64,000 bases of DNA from Myxococcus stipitatus (lineage in GTDB: Bacteria; Myxococcota; Myxococcia; Myxococcales; Myxococcaceae): positions 248,001 to 312,000 of the forward strand of contig NZ_JAKCFI010000007.1 of assembly GCF_021412625.1 (NCBI RefSeq). Reading direction: 5' to 3'. How positions within the stretch are numbered: position 1 is the first letter of the stretch; every line of letters starts with the position of its first letter. Under the pieces are notes generated by a model. It ran no database searches. It was not told where the DNA came from and saw only the letters and a program-made list of their open reading frames with translations. A program made the translations under genes and the position numbers. Of the stretch, positions 25,414 to 34,343 are shown piece by piece.

Positions 25414-26804
25414 GCGCCCATCAACGCGCCCGCCGGATGGTGGGCTATCTGCCGGCGGTCCTGCAGTCCGGCGCGAAGATCCAGGCCTTCTTCTCCACGC
25501 TCGCCCTCGAGCTGGAGCGGATGGAGGCGGGCGTCGGCCGGTTGATGCGCTCGCGCTGGTACGCGCTCTCTCGGGGCTTCCCGCCCGACGACACGACACA
25601 GGCGAAGTCGGACTCCGAGCTGGGCCGCATCGCCGCGCTCTTCGGACTCACGCCCCGCCGGGGTGAGTCGGAGGCCTACTTCCGCGAGCACCTGGCGGCG
25701 CTGGTCGACCTGCACGGTGTGGGGCTCTCCTCCGCGCCCGCGCTGCTGCGGCTCGCGTCCCTGGTGTACATGGCGCGGCAGCCGCCAGACATCCAATGGG
25801 AGGGAGACGTCGCGGTCGCCCACCTCGAGGTGCCTCGCGCGGATGGGTCCTTCCGCTCGCTGCGGCTCGAACTGGAGGACAACCCACGGGTCCAGACGTC
25901 CGCGAGCTTCCGGAACCTGGGCGCCAACCAGCGCCTGCTCACCCTCAACGGCGGACTGGAGACGGAGGTCCCCCAGATCTCCCTCAAGGCCGTCGAGCGG
26001 GAGATCGCCGTCCCCGTCCTGCGCCACGTGGAGTCCGGGCTCGACTTCATCTTCATGGGGCGCATCCCCCTGGGCTCCACGCTGACGCTGGCCTCCGGCC
26101 GCCCGGCGCTCATCGACGGGCACGCGGTGACCCAGCCCGTCATCATCTCCCACCCCACCCGCTTCGCGGGCCCGGACCAGGTCGGCGCGCCCACGCGCTT
26201 CGACGCGCCCGACGCGCGCTTCTCCGTGTTCGAGGAGAACGGCCAGTTCCCGGACATGCCTCCCGGCGAATCCCACTGGACCTACGACACGCTGGAGCGG
26301 CAGGAGGTCCGCGCCTACCTGTTCGGCTGGTCGGAGACGCGCCAACGCGAGGCGGAGGCCCAGGCGCTCGAGCGCCGCGCCACCCCGCGCGTGGACCTGC
26401 GCTTCGAATGGTCGGAGGTGACGCCCGCCACGTGCTCGTTGCGCATCCCCGTCGACTACATCCCGCCCCACCTGCTCATCCGGGGCGAGGACCTCCAGGT
26501 CCCGGGGCTGCCGGGCCTCATCCAGGAGCTGGGAGCGGCGATGGAGTATGGCCGCGCCGCGGGCGTGAGGGTCCGCATCGAGCTCATGTTCCCCATGCCC
26601 GCCGAGGCGCTCGTCGCGCGGGATGTACCGCTGAGCATGACGATCGACTCCTCCTTCAGAGACCAGCTCACCGCCCAGGAGGCCCTGGTCTCCTTCGGCT
26701 CCACCATCGAACTCCAAGAAACGTTCGACACGCCCCAGGAAGAGCTCTCCTGGGACGGCGTCTTCGACGCGACCCGCTTCGACACATCGAGGTTCCAGCC
26801 ATGA
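25410..26804 (+). CDS. Tail protein I-like baseplate protein
   Basis: 464 residues, coupled to gpJ by a 4-base ATGA overlap. The N-terminal ~110 residues fit the gpI helical domain (YLPAVLQSGAKIQAFFSTLA, LELERMEAGVGRLMRSRWY, ELGRIAALFGLTPRRGESEA, YFREHLAALVDLHGVGLSSA), the part that packs on the gpJ wedge. The remaining ~350 residues, beta-rich (VAVAHLEVPRADGSFRSLRL, FDAPDARFSVFEENGQF), are far longer than P2 gpI (~180 residues) and probably form an added baseplate or fibre-anchor domain. It ends by overlapping the fibre gene (ATGA). Confidence 0.75.
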   Translation: MSAHQRARRMVGYLPAVLQSGAKIQAFFSTLALELERMEAGVGRLMRSRWYALSRGFPPDDTTQAKSDSELGRIAALFGLTPRRGESEAYFREHLAALVDLHGVGLSSAPALLRLASLVYMARQPPDIQWEGDVAVAHLEVPRADGSFRSLRLELEDNPRVQTSASFRNLGANQRLLTLNGGLETEVPQISLKAVEREIAVPVLRHVESGLDFIFMGRIPLGSTLTLASGRPALIDGHAVTQPVIISHPTRFAGPDQVGAPTRFDAPDARFSVFEENGQFPDMPPGESHWTYDTLERQEVRAYLFGWSETRQREAEAQALERRATPRVDLRFEWSEVTPATCSLRIPVDYIPPHLLIRGEDLQVPGLPGLIQELGAAMEYGRAAGVRVRIELMFPMPAEALVARDVPLSMTIDSSFRDQLTAQEALVSFGSTIELQETFDTPQEELSWDGVFDATRFDTSRFQP

Positions 26805-28693
26805 GCGTTCCCTACTACCCAGCGAAGTCCGGCGACCCCATCCTCGCGGACACGTGGAACAACATGCAGATCAAGGCGCGCGACGAGATTCGCGCGCACA
26901 CGCACCGGGGCGGTGACGACGGCAAGAAGCTCGATGGAGAGAGCATCGCGGCGACCGCCGTCCTGAAGGTCACCCGCGTGGAGACGACCGCGGGCCTGCT
27001 GTTGAACGGCGTGGAGCTCACCGACCGGCTGGCCTCGCTCGACGGCAAGAAGCTCGACCTGTCCGGCGGCGCGATGACGGGGCCGCTGACGGTCGGCGCC
27101 AACGTGGGCATCGGCGCCGCGCCGAGCACGCGGCGGCTGCTGGTCGTGAACGACGTGACGACGAACCACAACGCCGCCACCGAGCTGCGCCTCACGGGAA
27201 GCAATGCGTTCGGCGTCGCCCTGGTCCTGAAGACCACGGCGGGCAACGACGGCGCCACGCTCCAGCTCCGCAGCCGGGCCAAGAGCTGGCTGGTGCGCGG
27301 AGAGACGGGCAGCGCCGCGACGGGCTTCCAGATCGCCGAGAACGGCGGCGACACGGAGAACGGAAACGGCTACGGGGACGTCCGGCTCCACCTGAAGGCG
27401 GGTGGAAACCTCGGCCTCAACACGGCGGATCCCCAGGGCGCGCTGGACATCCGGGTGCCCGGCACCGCCGCGGGCTTCGACCGGCTGGTCGTCGGGTCGA
27501 CGACGCTCTGGGGGGACACCACGCCGCAGGTCACCATCGGCGCGAATGGCGGCAACGGGTTCATGATGAACAACCCGCACGTCGCATGGCTCGCGAGCGA
27601 CGCCCGGGCGTCCGTGCGCTACGGCCGCAGCGGCGGCACCGCGTCAGGTGGCTTCTGGGACGTGGGCGTCCGCGCCAACAACGCCTTCTCCTTCCTCCTG
27701 AACAACACCACCCACCACATGTGGCTGGCGCAGGATGGGAGCGTCGGCATCGGCACGACGGCGCCCACCGCGAGGCTGGATGTCCAGGGCGGCAGCCTCA
27801 AGGTGTCGGGCGGGGCCACCGTCGGTGGAGCGCTCACCTGTGTCTCCGTCTCGGCGGGGAGCGCCACGATCAACGGGCCCGTCATGTGCTCCAGGTTCAT
27901 CAGCACGGACTCCATCACGGCCTCGGCGGCCATCATCCCGTCCCTCGGTGACTCCGCCGTCAATGGCATCCAGTTCCCGCAGGACGCGTACGGCGGCAGC
28001 GGAGACTCGGCGTATATCCGCTACTTCAAGCACACCCCCTCGTACGTCGCGGACGCGGAGAGCACCAAGCTCATCATCGGCAACGACAACGACAACTACG
28101 ACATCATCGTCCTGCGCCAGATGAACGGTGATCGCCTCACCCTCTCGAACGGATACGTCGGTATCAACGTCCCGTCCGCGACCCAGGTCCCCCGGGCCCC
28201 GATGCACATCATCCAGAGCGTCGCGGATGTCGGCATCCGGCTCCAGGAGGTGAGCGCGCGCGGAAACTTCGTGAGCATGGCGATGGAGAGCGGCGGCATC
28301 TTCCACATCCGCTACAACACCAACGTCGGCGCCTGGCTGACTCCGGACGGCCAGGGGTTCTTCGGCTCGTCGGACGCGTCCCTGAAGACGAACCTGGCGC
28401 CGCTGGACAGCATCCTCCCACGCGTGATGGCCCTGACCCCCAAGGCGTTCGATTGGAAGTCGACGGGCACGCGGACCCTGGGCTTCGTGGCCCAGGAGGT
28501 GGAACCGCTGTTCCCCGAGCTCGTGGGCGAGAGCAAGCAGGACGCCGACGAGACGAAGCCGGGCATCAAGGGCCTGAACTACTCCCTCTTCGGAGTGCTG
28601 GCCATCGCGGCCCTCCAGGAGATGAAGCAGCAGTACGACCAACGCATCGCGATGCTGGAGCAGCGTCTCCGGCGGCAGGAGTCGCAGTCATGA
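26801..28693 (+). CDS. Tail fibre with C-terminal S74 intramolecular chaperone
   Basis: 630 residues from the overlapping ATG at 26801. The start (DTWNNMQIKARDEIRAHTHRGG) carries an H-T-H motif like the H-x-H metal sites of phage fibres. The middle is a series of short beta repeats (GAMTGPLTVGANVGIGAAPS, NTADPQGALDIRVPG, VGIGTTAPTARLDVQGGSLK), typical of trimeric fibre shafts. The end has the S74 signature: FGSSDASLKTNLAPLDSILP (the S-D-x-x-x-K self-cleavage region) and TLGFVAQEVEPLFPELV, then NYSLFGVLAIAALQEMKQQY and a final coiled coil. S74 domains help trimerise the fibre and usually cut themselves off. The fibre should decide target specificity. Confidence 0.88.
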   Translation: MSVPYYPAKSGDPILADTWNNMQIKARDEIRAHTHRGGDDGKKLDGESIAATAVLKVTRVETTAGLLLNGVELTDRLASLDGKKLDLSGGAMTGPLTVGANVGIGAAPSTRRLLVVNDVTTNHNAATELRLTGSNAFGVALVLKTTAGNDGATLQLRSRAKSWLVRGETGSAATGFQIAENGGDTENGNGYGDVRLHLKAGGNLGLNTADPQGALDIRVPGTAAGFDRLVVGSTTLWGDTTPQVTIGANGGNGFMMNNPHVAWLASDARASVRYGRSGGTASGGFWDVGVRANNAFSFLLNNTTHHMWLAQDGSVGIGTTAPTARLDVQGGSLKVSGGATVGGALTCVSVSAGSATINGPVMCSRFISTDSITASAAIIPSLGDSAVNGIQFPQDAYGGSGDSAYIRYFKHTPSYVADAESTKLIIGNDNDNYDIIVLRQMNGDRLTLSNGYVGINVPSATQVPRAPMHIIQSVADVGIRLQEVSARGNFVSMAMESGGIFHIRYNTNVGAWLTPDGQGFFGSSDASLKTNLAPLDSILPRVMALTPKAFDWKSTGTRTLGFVAQEVEPLFPELVGESKQDADETKPGIKGLNYSLFGVLAIAALQEMKQQYDQRIAMLEQRLRRQESQS

Positions 28694-28899
28694 AGGACGT
28701 GATCGAGAAGCGCCTCGCCGAGCTGAAGGCCGAGCACGAGGCGGGTCAGAAGATGATGGCGGAGCTGGAGGCCAGGCGCGCGCAGGTCGCGCAGACGATG
28801 TTGCGCATCGAGGGCGCCATCCAGGTCCTCCAGGAGATGCTGCCTTCCGACGACAACGGAGCCGCCACCGTGACGGACATCAAGGAGGCCGCCCGCTGA
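28690..28899 (+). CDS. Small coiled-coil protein after the fibre gene
   Basis: 69 residues, coupled to the fibre gene (ATGA overlap). MKDVIEKRLAELKAEHEAGQ and KMMAELEARRAQVAQTMLRI form a clear coiled coil with hydrophobic residues at heptad positions, followed by AIQVLQEMLPSDD. It resembles small phage tail-fibre-associated or chaperone-like proteins, but the sequence is too generic to name. The close coupling suggests equal production with the fibre. Confidence 0.7.
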   Translation: MKDVIEKRLAELKAEHEAGQKMMAELEARRAQVAQTMLRIEGAIQVLQEMLPSDDNGAATVTDIKEAAR

Positions 28900-28925
28900 G
28901 CCCCAGCGTGGCGTCGTGACCACCC

Positions 28926-30638
28926 ATGAGTGATACACGCGTCGGCGCCACGCTGACCTACACCGGAACGGCGCAGTCGCCCTCCCCCGCGAAGTATGTG
29001 CAGGTGGACAGCGCCGGCCTGGTGCTTGCCCTGGACATCCCCTCGGGGGTGACGCTGTCGCGTGCGTCGCTCGCCGTCCACGCGCCCGCGGACGACGTGG
29101 TGGTGGACCTGGCGCCCTCGGCGACGCTGGCCACGAGCCTGGGGCAGTCCGCCCTGGTCTCCACCTCGGAGATCACCTGGCTGAGCCTGGACTGGGGGAC
29201 GCGGCGTCCGCTCACCTCCGTGCAACTGGAGCTCACGACGCCCGTTCCAGCCGGCGCGACCTGGAAGGGGTACTTGAGCGTGTCCGAGGGCGGAGCCTGG
29301 TATCCCCCCACGCCATCGGACACGGTGGCGGTGGGCACCGCGGCCCCCGTCCCCCTGCCCGGCATCTTCGCCGGGCGGCTCATGGTGGAGTTCGTGGACG
29401 GCGCCGCGGCGCCGCCTCCCGTGGGCACGCCCAAGACGTTGACCAAGGCCAGGCTCTCCAAGGCCAGGCTCCATGCCCCGGCCAGACCACCGGACCTCAC
29501 CGCGTCCGTGGGCGTGGGTGCCGGCGCGCTGTTCTTCCATCAAGCCTCACCCCTGCTGCCCCTTCAGAAGCTGGTCATCGAGGACACGCTGACCCACTCG
29601 CTCCAGCGCGCATGGCCCACCGAGCTGAAGGCCGGCAAGGTGGACGTGACGCTGCGCGCCTCCGGGCTGGGGCTGTTCGAGCGCGTCCAGCTCGTGCTCG
29701 AGACGCTCGACGTCGTGCAGCGGTGGGAGGACGGCGCGGAGGAGCGGAGGCTCGCGCTCGCCACCGACGGGCGGCAGACCGCGACCATCCCCCTGCCGGG
29801 AGAGCGGCCGCTGCAGGAGGCCCGCTTCCGCGTGCGCCACCAACTCCGCGAGGAGGTCATCCCGTTGCGGCCGCAGCCTCCACTCCGCCCCGCGCTGTCC
29901 CAACCCTGCGGCGCGCCGCAGTCCGCCGCGCAGGCGTTCGTCATCTCAAAACCGGGCGGAAGCCTCGCGTCGGTCGACCTCCACCTGCGTCCGCTGACCC
30001 AGCGCGTGGTGGGCCATCTCCAGGTGTACCCGGATGCGCATGGCCGCCCTGGCGACGCGCCGCTGACGCAGACGCCCATCCCGTTCACCCTCGAGGAGGA
30101 CACGACGCCGCCCTGGGGCGCGCGCTGGCTCTCCTTCAGCCCCGAGGCCCCCGTGGCCCTGGTGCCCGGTGCCTGGTGGGTGGTCCTCACGGTGACGGAG
30201 GGTGAGGCACTCTGGAGCCTCACGGACCACGCGGCGGAGGAGTCCAGCGCCCTGACACCCGGCCCCACCGTCTTCCGGACGGAGGAGACAGGGCCGTGGC
30301 TCCCCATCGCGCGCGGCATCCCCGACGGAAACGGCGCCGAGCTGTCGCGGTGGGCCAGCACGCGGCCCCACCTCGTGCCCAAGCGCTCCGAGCCGCTCCC
30401 TCCCCCCATCGTGAAGCTCGGTCGCGGCGCGGCCACGCTGCCCGTGACGCCCGACAAGGACGGCCTCGTCGTGCTCGACGCCCGGATGCTCCAGGCGCTC
30501 CCTCCCACTGGAGGGACGGGCACACCCGCCCCGCTGGAGGTCATCGTCGAGTCCCGCTCGTCCGGCGAGGTCACTCTCTCCGAGCTCCAGGTCGTCATCC
30601 CGCGCAAAGAGACCTACGCGCTCTTCCCCCGGTCCTGA
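28926..30638 (+). CDS. Large beta-rich protein of the tail cluster, unknown
   Basis: 570 residues, 26 bp after the coiled-coil gene. No signal peptide and no family that I recognise. It is rich in beta-type strands and proline: SRASLAVHAPADDVVVDLAP, TSVQLELTTPVPAGATWKGY, MVEFVDGAAAPPPVGTPK, VDVTLRASGLGLFERVQLVL, SVDLHLRPLTQRVVGHLQVY, GAWWVVLTVTEGEALW. The domains look like three or four beta sandwiches, as expected for a receptor-binding, baseplate-appendage or secreted structural protein. Its place directly after the fibre genes favours an accessory appendage. Base composition does not differ from its neighbours. Confidence 0.65.
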   Translation: MSDTRVGATLTYTGTAQSPSPAKYVQVDSAGLVLALDIPSGVTLSRASLAVHAPADDVVVDLAPSATLATSLGQSALVSTSEITWLSLDWGTRRPLTSVQLELTTPVPAGATWKGYLSVSEGGAWYPPTPSDTVAVGTAAPVPLPGIFAGRLMVEFVDGAAAPPPVGTPKTLTKARLSKARLHAPARPPDLTASVGVGAGALFFHQASPLLPLQKLVIEDTLTHSLQRAWPTELKAGKVDVTLRASGLGLFERVQLVLETLDVVQRWEDGAEERRLALATDGRQTATIPLPGERPLQEARFRVRHQLREEVIPLRPQPPLRPALSQPCGAPQSAAQAFVISKPGGSLASVDLHLRPLTQRVVGHLQVYPDAHGRPGDAPLTQTPIPFTLEEDTTPPWGARWLSFSPEAPVALVPGAWWVVLTVTEGEALWSLTDHAAEESSALTPGPTVFRTEETGPWLPIARGIPDGNGAELSRWASTRPHLVPKRSEPLPPPIVKLGRGAATLPVTPDKDGLVVLDARMLQALPPTGGTGTPAPLEVIVESRSSGEVTLSELQVVIPRKETYALFPRS

Positions 30639-30645
30639 GGCCGTC

Positions 30646-31413
30646 ATGCTCGTCGCCCTCGAGTCGTATTTCCACGACGTCGTCCGCCCCGCCATCCCCG
30701 AGACGGTGGACGTGGCGACCGGCCCGTCCCGCGGTCCCCCCACCGACGCGGAGGCGCTCGTGGAGGTCTGCGCCTCCACGATGAAGCTGGCCCTGCCCCC
30801 AGGCGATGACCTCAACGTGCTGCGGCAGCCGTCATACTTCTCGCACGTCCACCGCTGGGCCGCGGATGGGCGGACCTTGAACTTCGCCCTCCCCGAGTCG
30901 ACCCAGGGCCAGGTGGCGGAGGTGGAGTCACCACCGGGGCGACCGCTGCGGCGCGGCGACGACTACGCGGTGGATGACCTCACGCTGCGGCTCTACCGCG
31001 CTCCGGCCGCCGCCGAGGAGGCGGTCGTCGCGTTCCTGAAGGGAGACCGGGCCGCGGGGTTCCTCGAGCGACGACGGTGCGAGGTGTCCCTCGCGATCCG
31101 CGCCTGGGTGAAGAGCCCGGGCAACGCCGCGCCGCTCCTGTCGAGCGCGCTCGCGGCGGCGCTGGCCGCCTCCACGGACCTGGGCAACCTGGAGGACGAG
31201 GACACGCTCTTCGAGGACACCGGGGTCCGCATCCGCCTGCTCCAAGCGTCGGCCACGCTGCTCGGCGTCCACCGCGGCATCGAGGACGTGGGCGGGACGC
31301 TCTACACCCGCGCCCAGGCGAACTTCCTCGTGCGCGGAGAGCTCGAGCAGCTCGTCACCCTCGGCGCGCCCGACCCGCGAGGAACCATCCGCGAGGTGCG
31401 GCGCGTCACATAG
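30646..31413 (+). CDS. Last gene of the tail cluster, unknown (tail-terminator candidate)
   Basis: 255 residues, 7 bp after the previous stop. Start MLVALESYFHDVVRPAIPET, middle EVSLAIRAWVKSPGNAAPLL, and LFEDTGVRIRLLQASATLLG then TLYTRAQANFLVRGELEQLV. The layout (N-terminal helix, a strand such as VSLAIRAWVKS, a late ANFLVRGELEQL strand) vaguely recalls DUF4255/Pvc16-like or gpU-like tail-terminator proteins, which cap the tube and sheath. Such a protein is otherwise missing from the cluster. This is inference from shape and need, not from a matching motif. Confidence 0.6.
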   Translation: MLVALESYFHDVVRPAIPETVDVATGPSRGPPTDAEALVEVCASTMKLALPPGDDLNVLRQPSYFSHVHRWAADGRTLNFALPESTQGQVAEVESPPGRPLRRGDDYAVDDLTLRLYRAPAAAEEAVVAFLKGDRAAGFLERRRCEVSLAIRAWVKSPGNAAPLLSSALAAALAASTDLGNLEDEDTLFEDTGVRIRLLQASATLLGVHRGIEDVGGTLYTRAQANFLVRGELEQLVTLGAPDPRGTIREVRRVT

Positions 31414-31481
31414 CCCATCCACGAACCGCGCGCCGCGGCCGCGCGTCGGCGGAGCCCCGGAGACGGGGACGCCGGAGCGGC

Positions 31482-32966
31482 TCACGCCTCGGCGCGACCA
31501 CCGATGCGCGAGCCCGCGCTGGCCGGCAGCCTGCGGAAGAGAGGGCCCGCCAGCGACGACACCACCGCGATGGCGACGAACGGCAACACGAAGCGGTCCG
31601 GCGTCAGCGGCAGATCCCCCTTGCCTCGCGCGACATGCAGCATGAGGGCGCCGAAGCTGATGCCCATCGCGAGGCCCAGCTGCTGGGTCACCACCGCCAT
31701 GGTGGAGGCGCTGCTCATGCGCTCCGAGGAGATGTCCGCGTAGGCCACCGCGTTGGTGGCGGTGAACTGCAAGGAGCGCATGAAGCCCCCGATGACGAGC
31801 GCCACGAAGATGACGGGAATGGGCGTCGAGGGGCGGAAGAGCGCCGGGACCGCCGTCAGCACGGCGGACGCCAGGTTGGAGCCGATGAGCGTGCTGCGGA
31901 ACCCCGCCCGCCGGATGATCAACGGCGCCACCGGCTTGCACGACAGTGCCCCCAGGCTGGTGCCAATGGTCACCAACCCCGCCTCGAGGGGGCCCCAGCC
32001 CAGCCCCACCTGGAACAGCAGCGGGAGCAGGAACGGCGTGGCCCCCAACCCCATCCGGACGAGCCCGCCGCCCACCGTGCTGGCCCGGAAGGTGGCCACC
32101 TTGAAGAGGCCCAGGTCCAGCACCGGCCGCGCCACGCGACGCGTGTGGAGGACGTAGAGGACGGTGGCGACCACGGCGACGAGGAGGACGCCCAGCTGGA
32201 GCAGCGGCGGCACCAGGCCGATGCCCACCGTCTCCGCCGCGCCAATCAACAGGGTGATGGAGACCACCGCGAGCACGAAGCCCCGCCAGTCGAAGGGGCC
32301 CGGGTCGGGCTGCCGCAGCAACGGCACGAAGCGCGCGACCGCGGCCATGCCCAACAGACCCACGGGGACGTTGATGAAGAAGATCCACGGCCAGTCCGCG
32401 ACGCCGAGGATGACGCCCGCCAGCGGCGGGCCCAGCAGCGGCCCCAGCAGCGCGGGCATCGTGAACCAGCTCAGCGCGGACACCAGCCGCTCGCGCGGCG
32501 CCGAGCTCACGACGATGAGGCGCCCCACGGGCGTCATCAACGCACCCCCCAGCCCCTGCAGCGTCCGGAACATCACCAGCTGAGGCAGCGTGCGGGAGAA
32601 GCCACACAGCACCGAGCCGGCCAGGAAGACGACCATCGCCAGCATGAAGACGCGCTTGGGACCGAAGCGGTCCGCCACCCAGCCACTGGCCGGGGCGAGC
32701 ACCGCCAGCGCCAGGATGTACGACGTCAACGCCAGCTTCAGGTGGATGGGGTCCGTGCCGAACGCCACCGACAGCGTCGGCAGCGCCGTGGACAGCACGG
32801 TGGAGTCGACGAACTCCATGAACAGCGCGCTCGCCACGGCGATGGACGCCAGCCGCGAGCCCATGCGGGAGGGCTCCGAAGCGGCTCGGGGTGGAGAGGC
32901 ACCAGGGGAGTCGGACACCTCTCTTCTATGCGCATGCGCGGACGAAGCTGTCACGCCTGACGACAT
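31482..32966 (-). CDS. MFS drug exporter (DHA2 / EmrB-QacA type)
   Basis: About 494 residues if started at the ATG at 32966; GTG starts at 32993 and 32918 are also possible, the last giving the most compact cytoplasmic head. Membrane segments are evident throughout. Motif A of the family is present as GWVADRFGPKRVF; motif C as LSWFTMPALLGPLLGPPLAG (the antiporter motif G-x-x-x-G-P-x-x-G-G), and the D1 motif as LDxTVLSTALP-like EFVDSTVLSTALPTLSVAF. It should use the proton gradient to expel drugs or secondary metabolites from the cytoplasm. It is convergent with the tail cluster, 68 bp away. Confidence 0.88.
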   Translation of the reverse strand: MSSGVTASSAHAHRREVSDSPGASPPRAASEPSRMGSRLASIAVASALFMEFVDSTVLSTALPTLSVAFGTDPIHLKLALTSYILALAVLAPASGWVADRFGPKRVFMLAMVVFLAGSVLCGFSRTLPQLVMFRTLQGLGGALMTPVGRLIVVSSAPRERLVSALSWFTMPALLGPLLGPPLAGVILGVADWPWIFFINVPVGLLGMAAVARFVPLLRQPDPGPFDWRGFVLAVVSITLLIGAAETVGIGLVPPLLQLGVLLVAVVATVLYVLHTRRVARPVLDLGLFKVATFRASTVGGGLVRMGLGATPFLLPLLFQVGLGWGPLEAGLVTIGTSLGALSCKPVAPLIIRRAGFRSTLIGSNLASAVLTAVPALFRPSTPIPVIFVALVIGGFMRSLQFTATNAVAYADISSERMSSASTMAVVTQQLGLAMGISFGALMLHVARGKGDLPLTPDRFVLPFVAIAVVSSLAGPLFRRLPASAGSRIGGRAEA

Positions 32967-33060
32967 GCCACCCGGGGGACTTCCTGGCCACACGGAGTGA
33001 GCGAGGCCAGCCCGGGGTCGTGCCCCCCGCCCGCGGGGGCACCGACGTCAGGATGGCTCG

Positions 33061-34203
33061 TCAGGCCGGCCGCTCCAGGCGCCCGTCCGCGTGGCGGGCG
33101 AAGCGCCCCTCTTCCCGGGGATGGACCGGGTCATCCCGCTTCCAGGGCCAGCCGCCGAAAGCCGTGCGCTGGTAGTCCTGGAACGCCTGGATGATCTCCT
33201 CCCGGGAGTTCATCACGAAGGGCCCGTGCTGGACGACGGGCTCGTTGATGGGCTGCCCCTGGAGCATCAACAGCTCGCTCTCCTCCGGGCCGTTCTCCAG
33301 GGCCGCGGGCACCTCGGCGCGCAGCTCGATGAGCTGCCGGGCGGAGACGTCCCGCGCGCCCACCTTCAGGGAGGCGCCCTTGAAGAAGTACAGGAAGCGA
33401 TTGCTGCCCTTCCTCGCCACGGGCAACGTCCACCGGGCCCCGGGCGCCAGCTTCAGCGTCCAGATGGCCACGTCCGAGTCGGCCCGCGAGGCCCAGGAGT
33501 GGGGCGGCGGCGAAGGCGGGCGCTCCTCGCCCAGCGCCCCCGCCACCACGGTGACCTCCGTCGTCCGGCCCGCCTCATCCCGCGCGACGTGGCGGGGGAT
33601 GACGTGGTTCCAGAGCATGGAGAAGTGGGGCGCCACCATCTTGTCCACGCGCGGGAGGTTGAGCCAGATCTGGAACAGCTCCACCGGATTCGGCGTGTCG
33701 GCGCGCAGCAACGGGAACATCTCCGAGTGCAGCAGGCCGCTGCCCGCGGTGATCCACTGCACGTCCCCGCCCCCGAAGCGCGCCGCGGCCCCGAGCGAGT
33801 CGGAGTGGTCCAGCAGTCCGTTGCGGACGATGGTCACCGTCTCGAAGCCCCGGTGGGGGTGCTGCGGGAACCCCGGCACCACGGTGCCGTGATACATGTT
33901 CCAGCCGTCCTTCCCCGCGAAGTCCTGCCCGATGTCCCGGCCCGCCAGCGAGGCCACGGGCCCCAGCTGCGCGTTGCCCCGCGGATAGCGGTCGTCGTGG
34001 TGGACGCAGAACAGGAAGGGGTCCGGGGTCCGCCAGGGCATCCCCCCGAGCGGGCTGACACGGACGACGGCTGGCTGCTCACTCTCCTGCTGACTCATTC
34101 CGCGCTCCTCCGACCTTCCCGGACTCTTGGTGCAGGCGGCGGTCGAAGCCCCCGCCGCCGCGATCATCTTCAACGCCGCTCTGCGGCTGACCTCATCACT
34201 CAA
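33061..34203 (-). CDS. Pirin-family protein with a possible Tat lipoprotein signal
   Basis: The pirin bicupin is clear: GRDIGQDFAGKDGWNMYHG, VPGFPQHPHRGFETVTIV (metal-binding His cluster, H-P-H-R-G), DVQWITAGSGLLHSEMFP and a C-terminal cupin with QGQPINEPVVQHGPFVMNS, reaching the usual ~300 residues. Two starts are plausible. ATG 34098 has an excellent GGAGGA site and gives a cytoplasmic protein. TTG 34203, preceded by GAGGTGG, adds a twin-arginine signal: SRRAALKMIAAAGASTAAC, with SRRxxLK and a lipobox-like end. I annotate the longer form because that signal is unlikely by chance. Pirins act as quercetin dioxygenases or redox-sensing regulators; an exported pirin would be unusual. Confidence 0.75.
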   Translation of the reverse strand: MSDEVSRRAALKMIAAAGASTAACTKSPGRSEERGMSQQESEQPAVVRVSPLGGMPWRTPDPFLFCVHHDDRYPRGNAQLGPVASLAGRDIGQDFAGKDGWNMYHGTVVPGFPQHPHRGFETVTIVRNGLLDHSDSLGAAARFGGGDVQWITAGSGLLHSEMFPLLRADTPNPVELFQIWLNLPRVDKMVAPHFSMLWNHVIPRHVARDEAGRTTEVTVVAGALGEERPPSPPPHSWASRADSDVAIWTLKLAPGARWTLPVARKGSNRFLYFFKGASLKVGARDVSARQLIELRAEVPAALENGPEESELLMLQGQPINEPVVQHGPFVMNSREEIIQAFQDYQRTAFGGWPWKRDDPVHPREEGRFARHADGRLERPA

Positions 34204-34343
34204 CGGCCACCTCGCCTGGCTCCAGGACGGATGCTTCCTGGAACCCATAACCTTCGCACAGCCCGGGTGCACGGCGTCAGTCTCCAGGAGGCTCCCACCG
34301 CCGGTGCACGCCAGGCCCGACATGCCGTAGGGTACGCCCGCCC

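Noticed and set aside
13604-31413. A complete prophage.
   Set aside because: No head, packaging, integration or lysis genes on either side within the window, and unrelated housekeeping genes flank the cluster.
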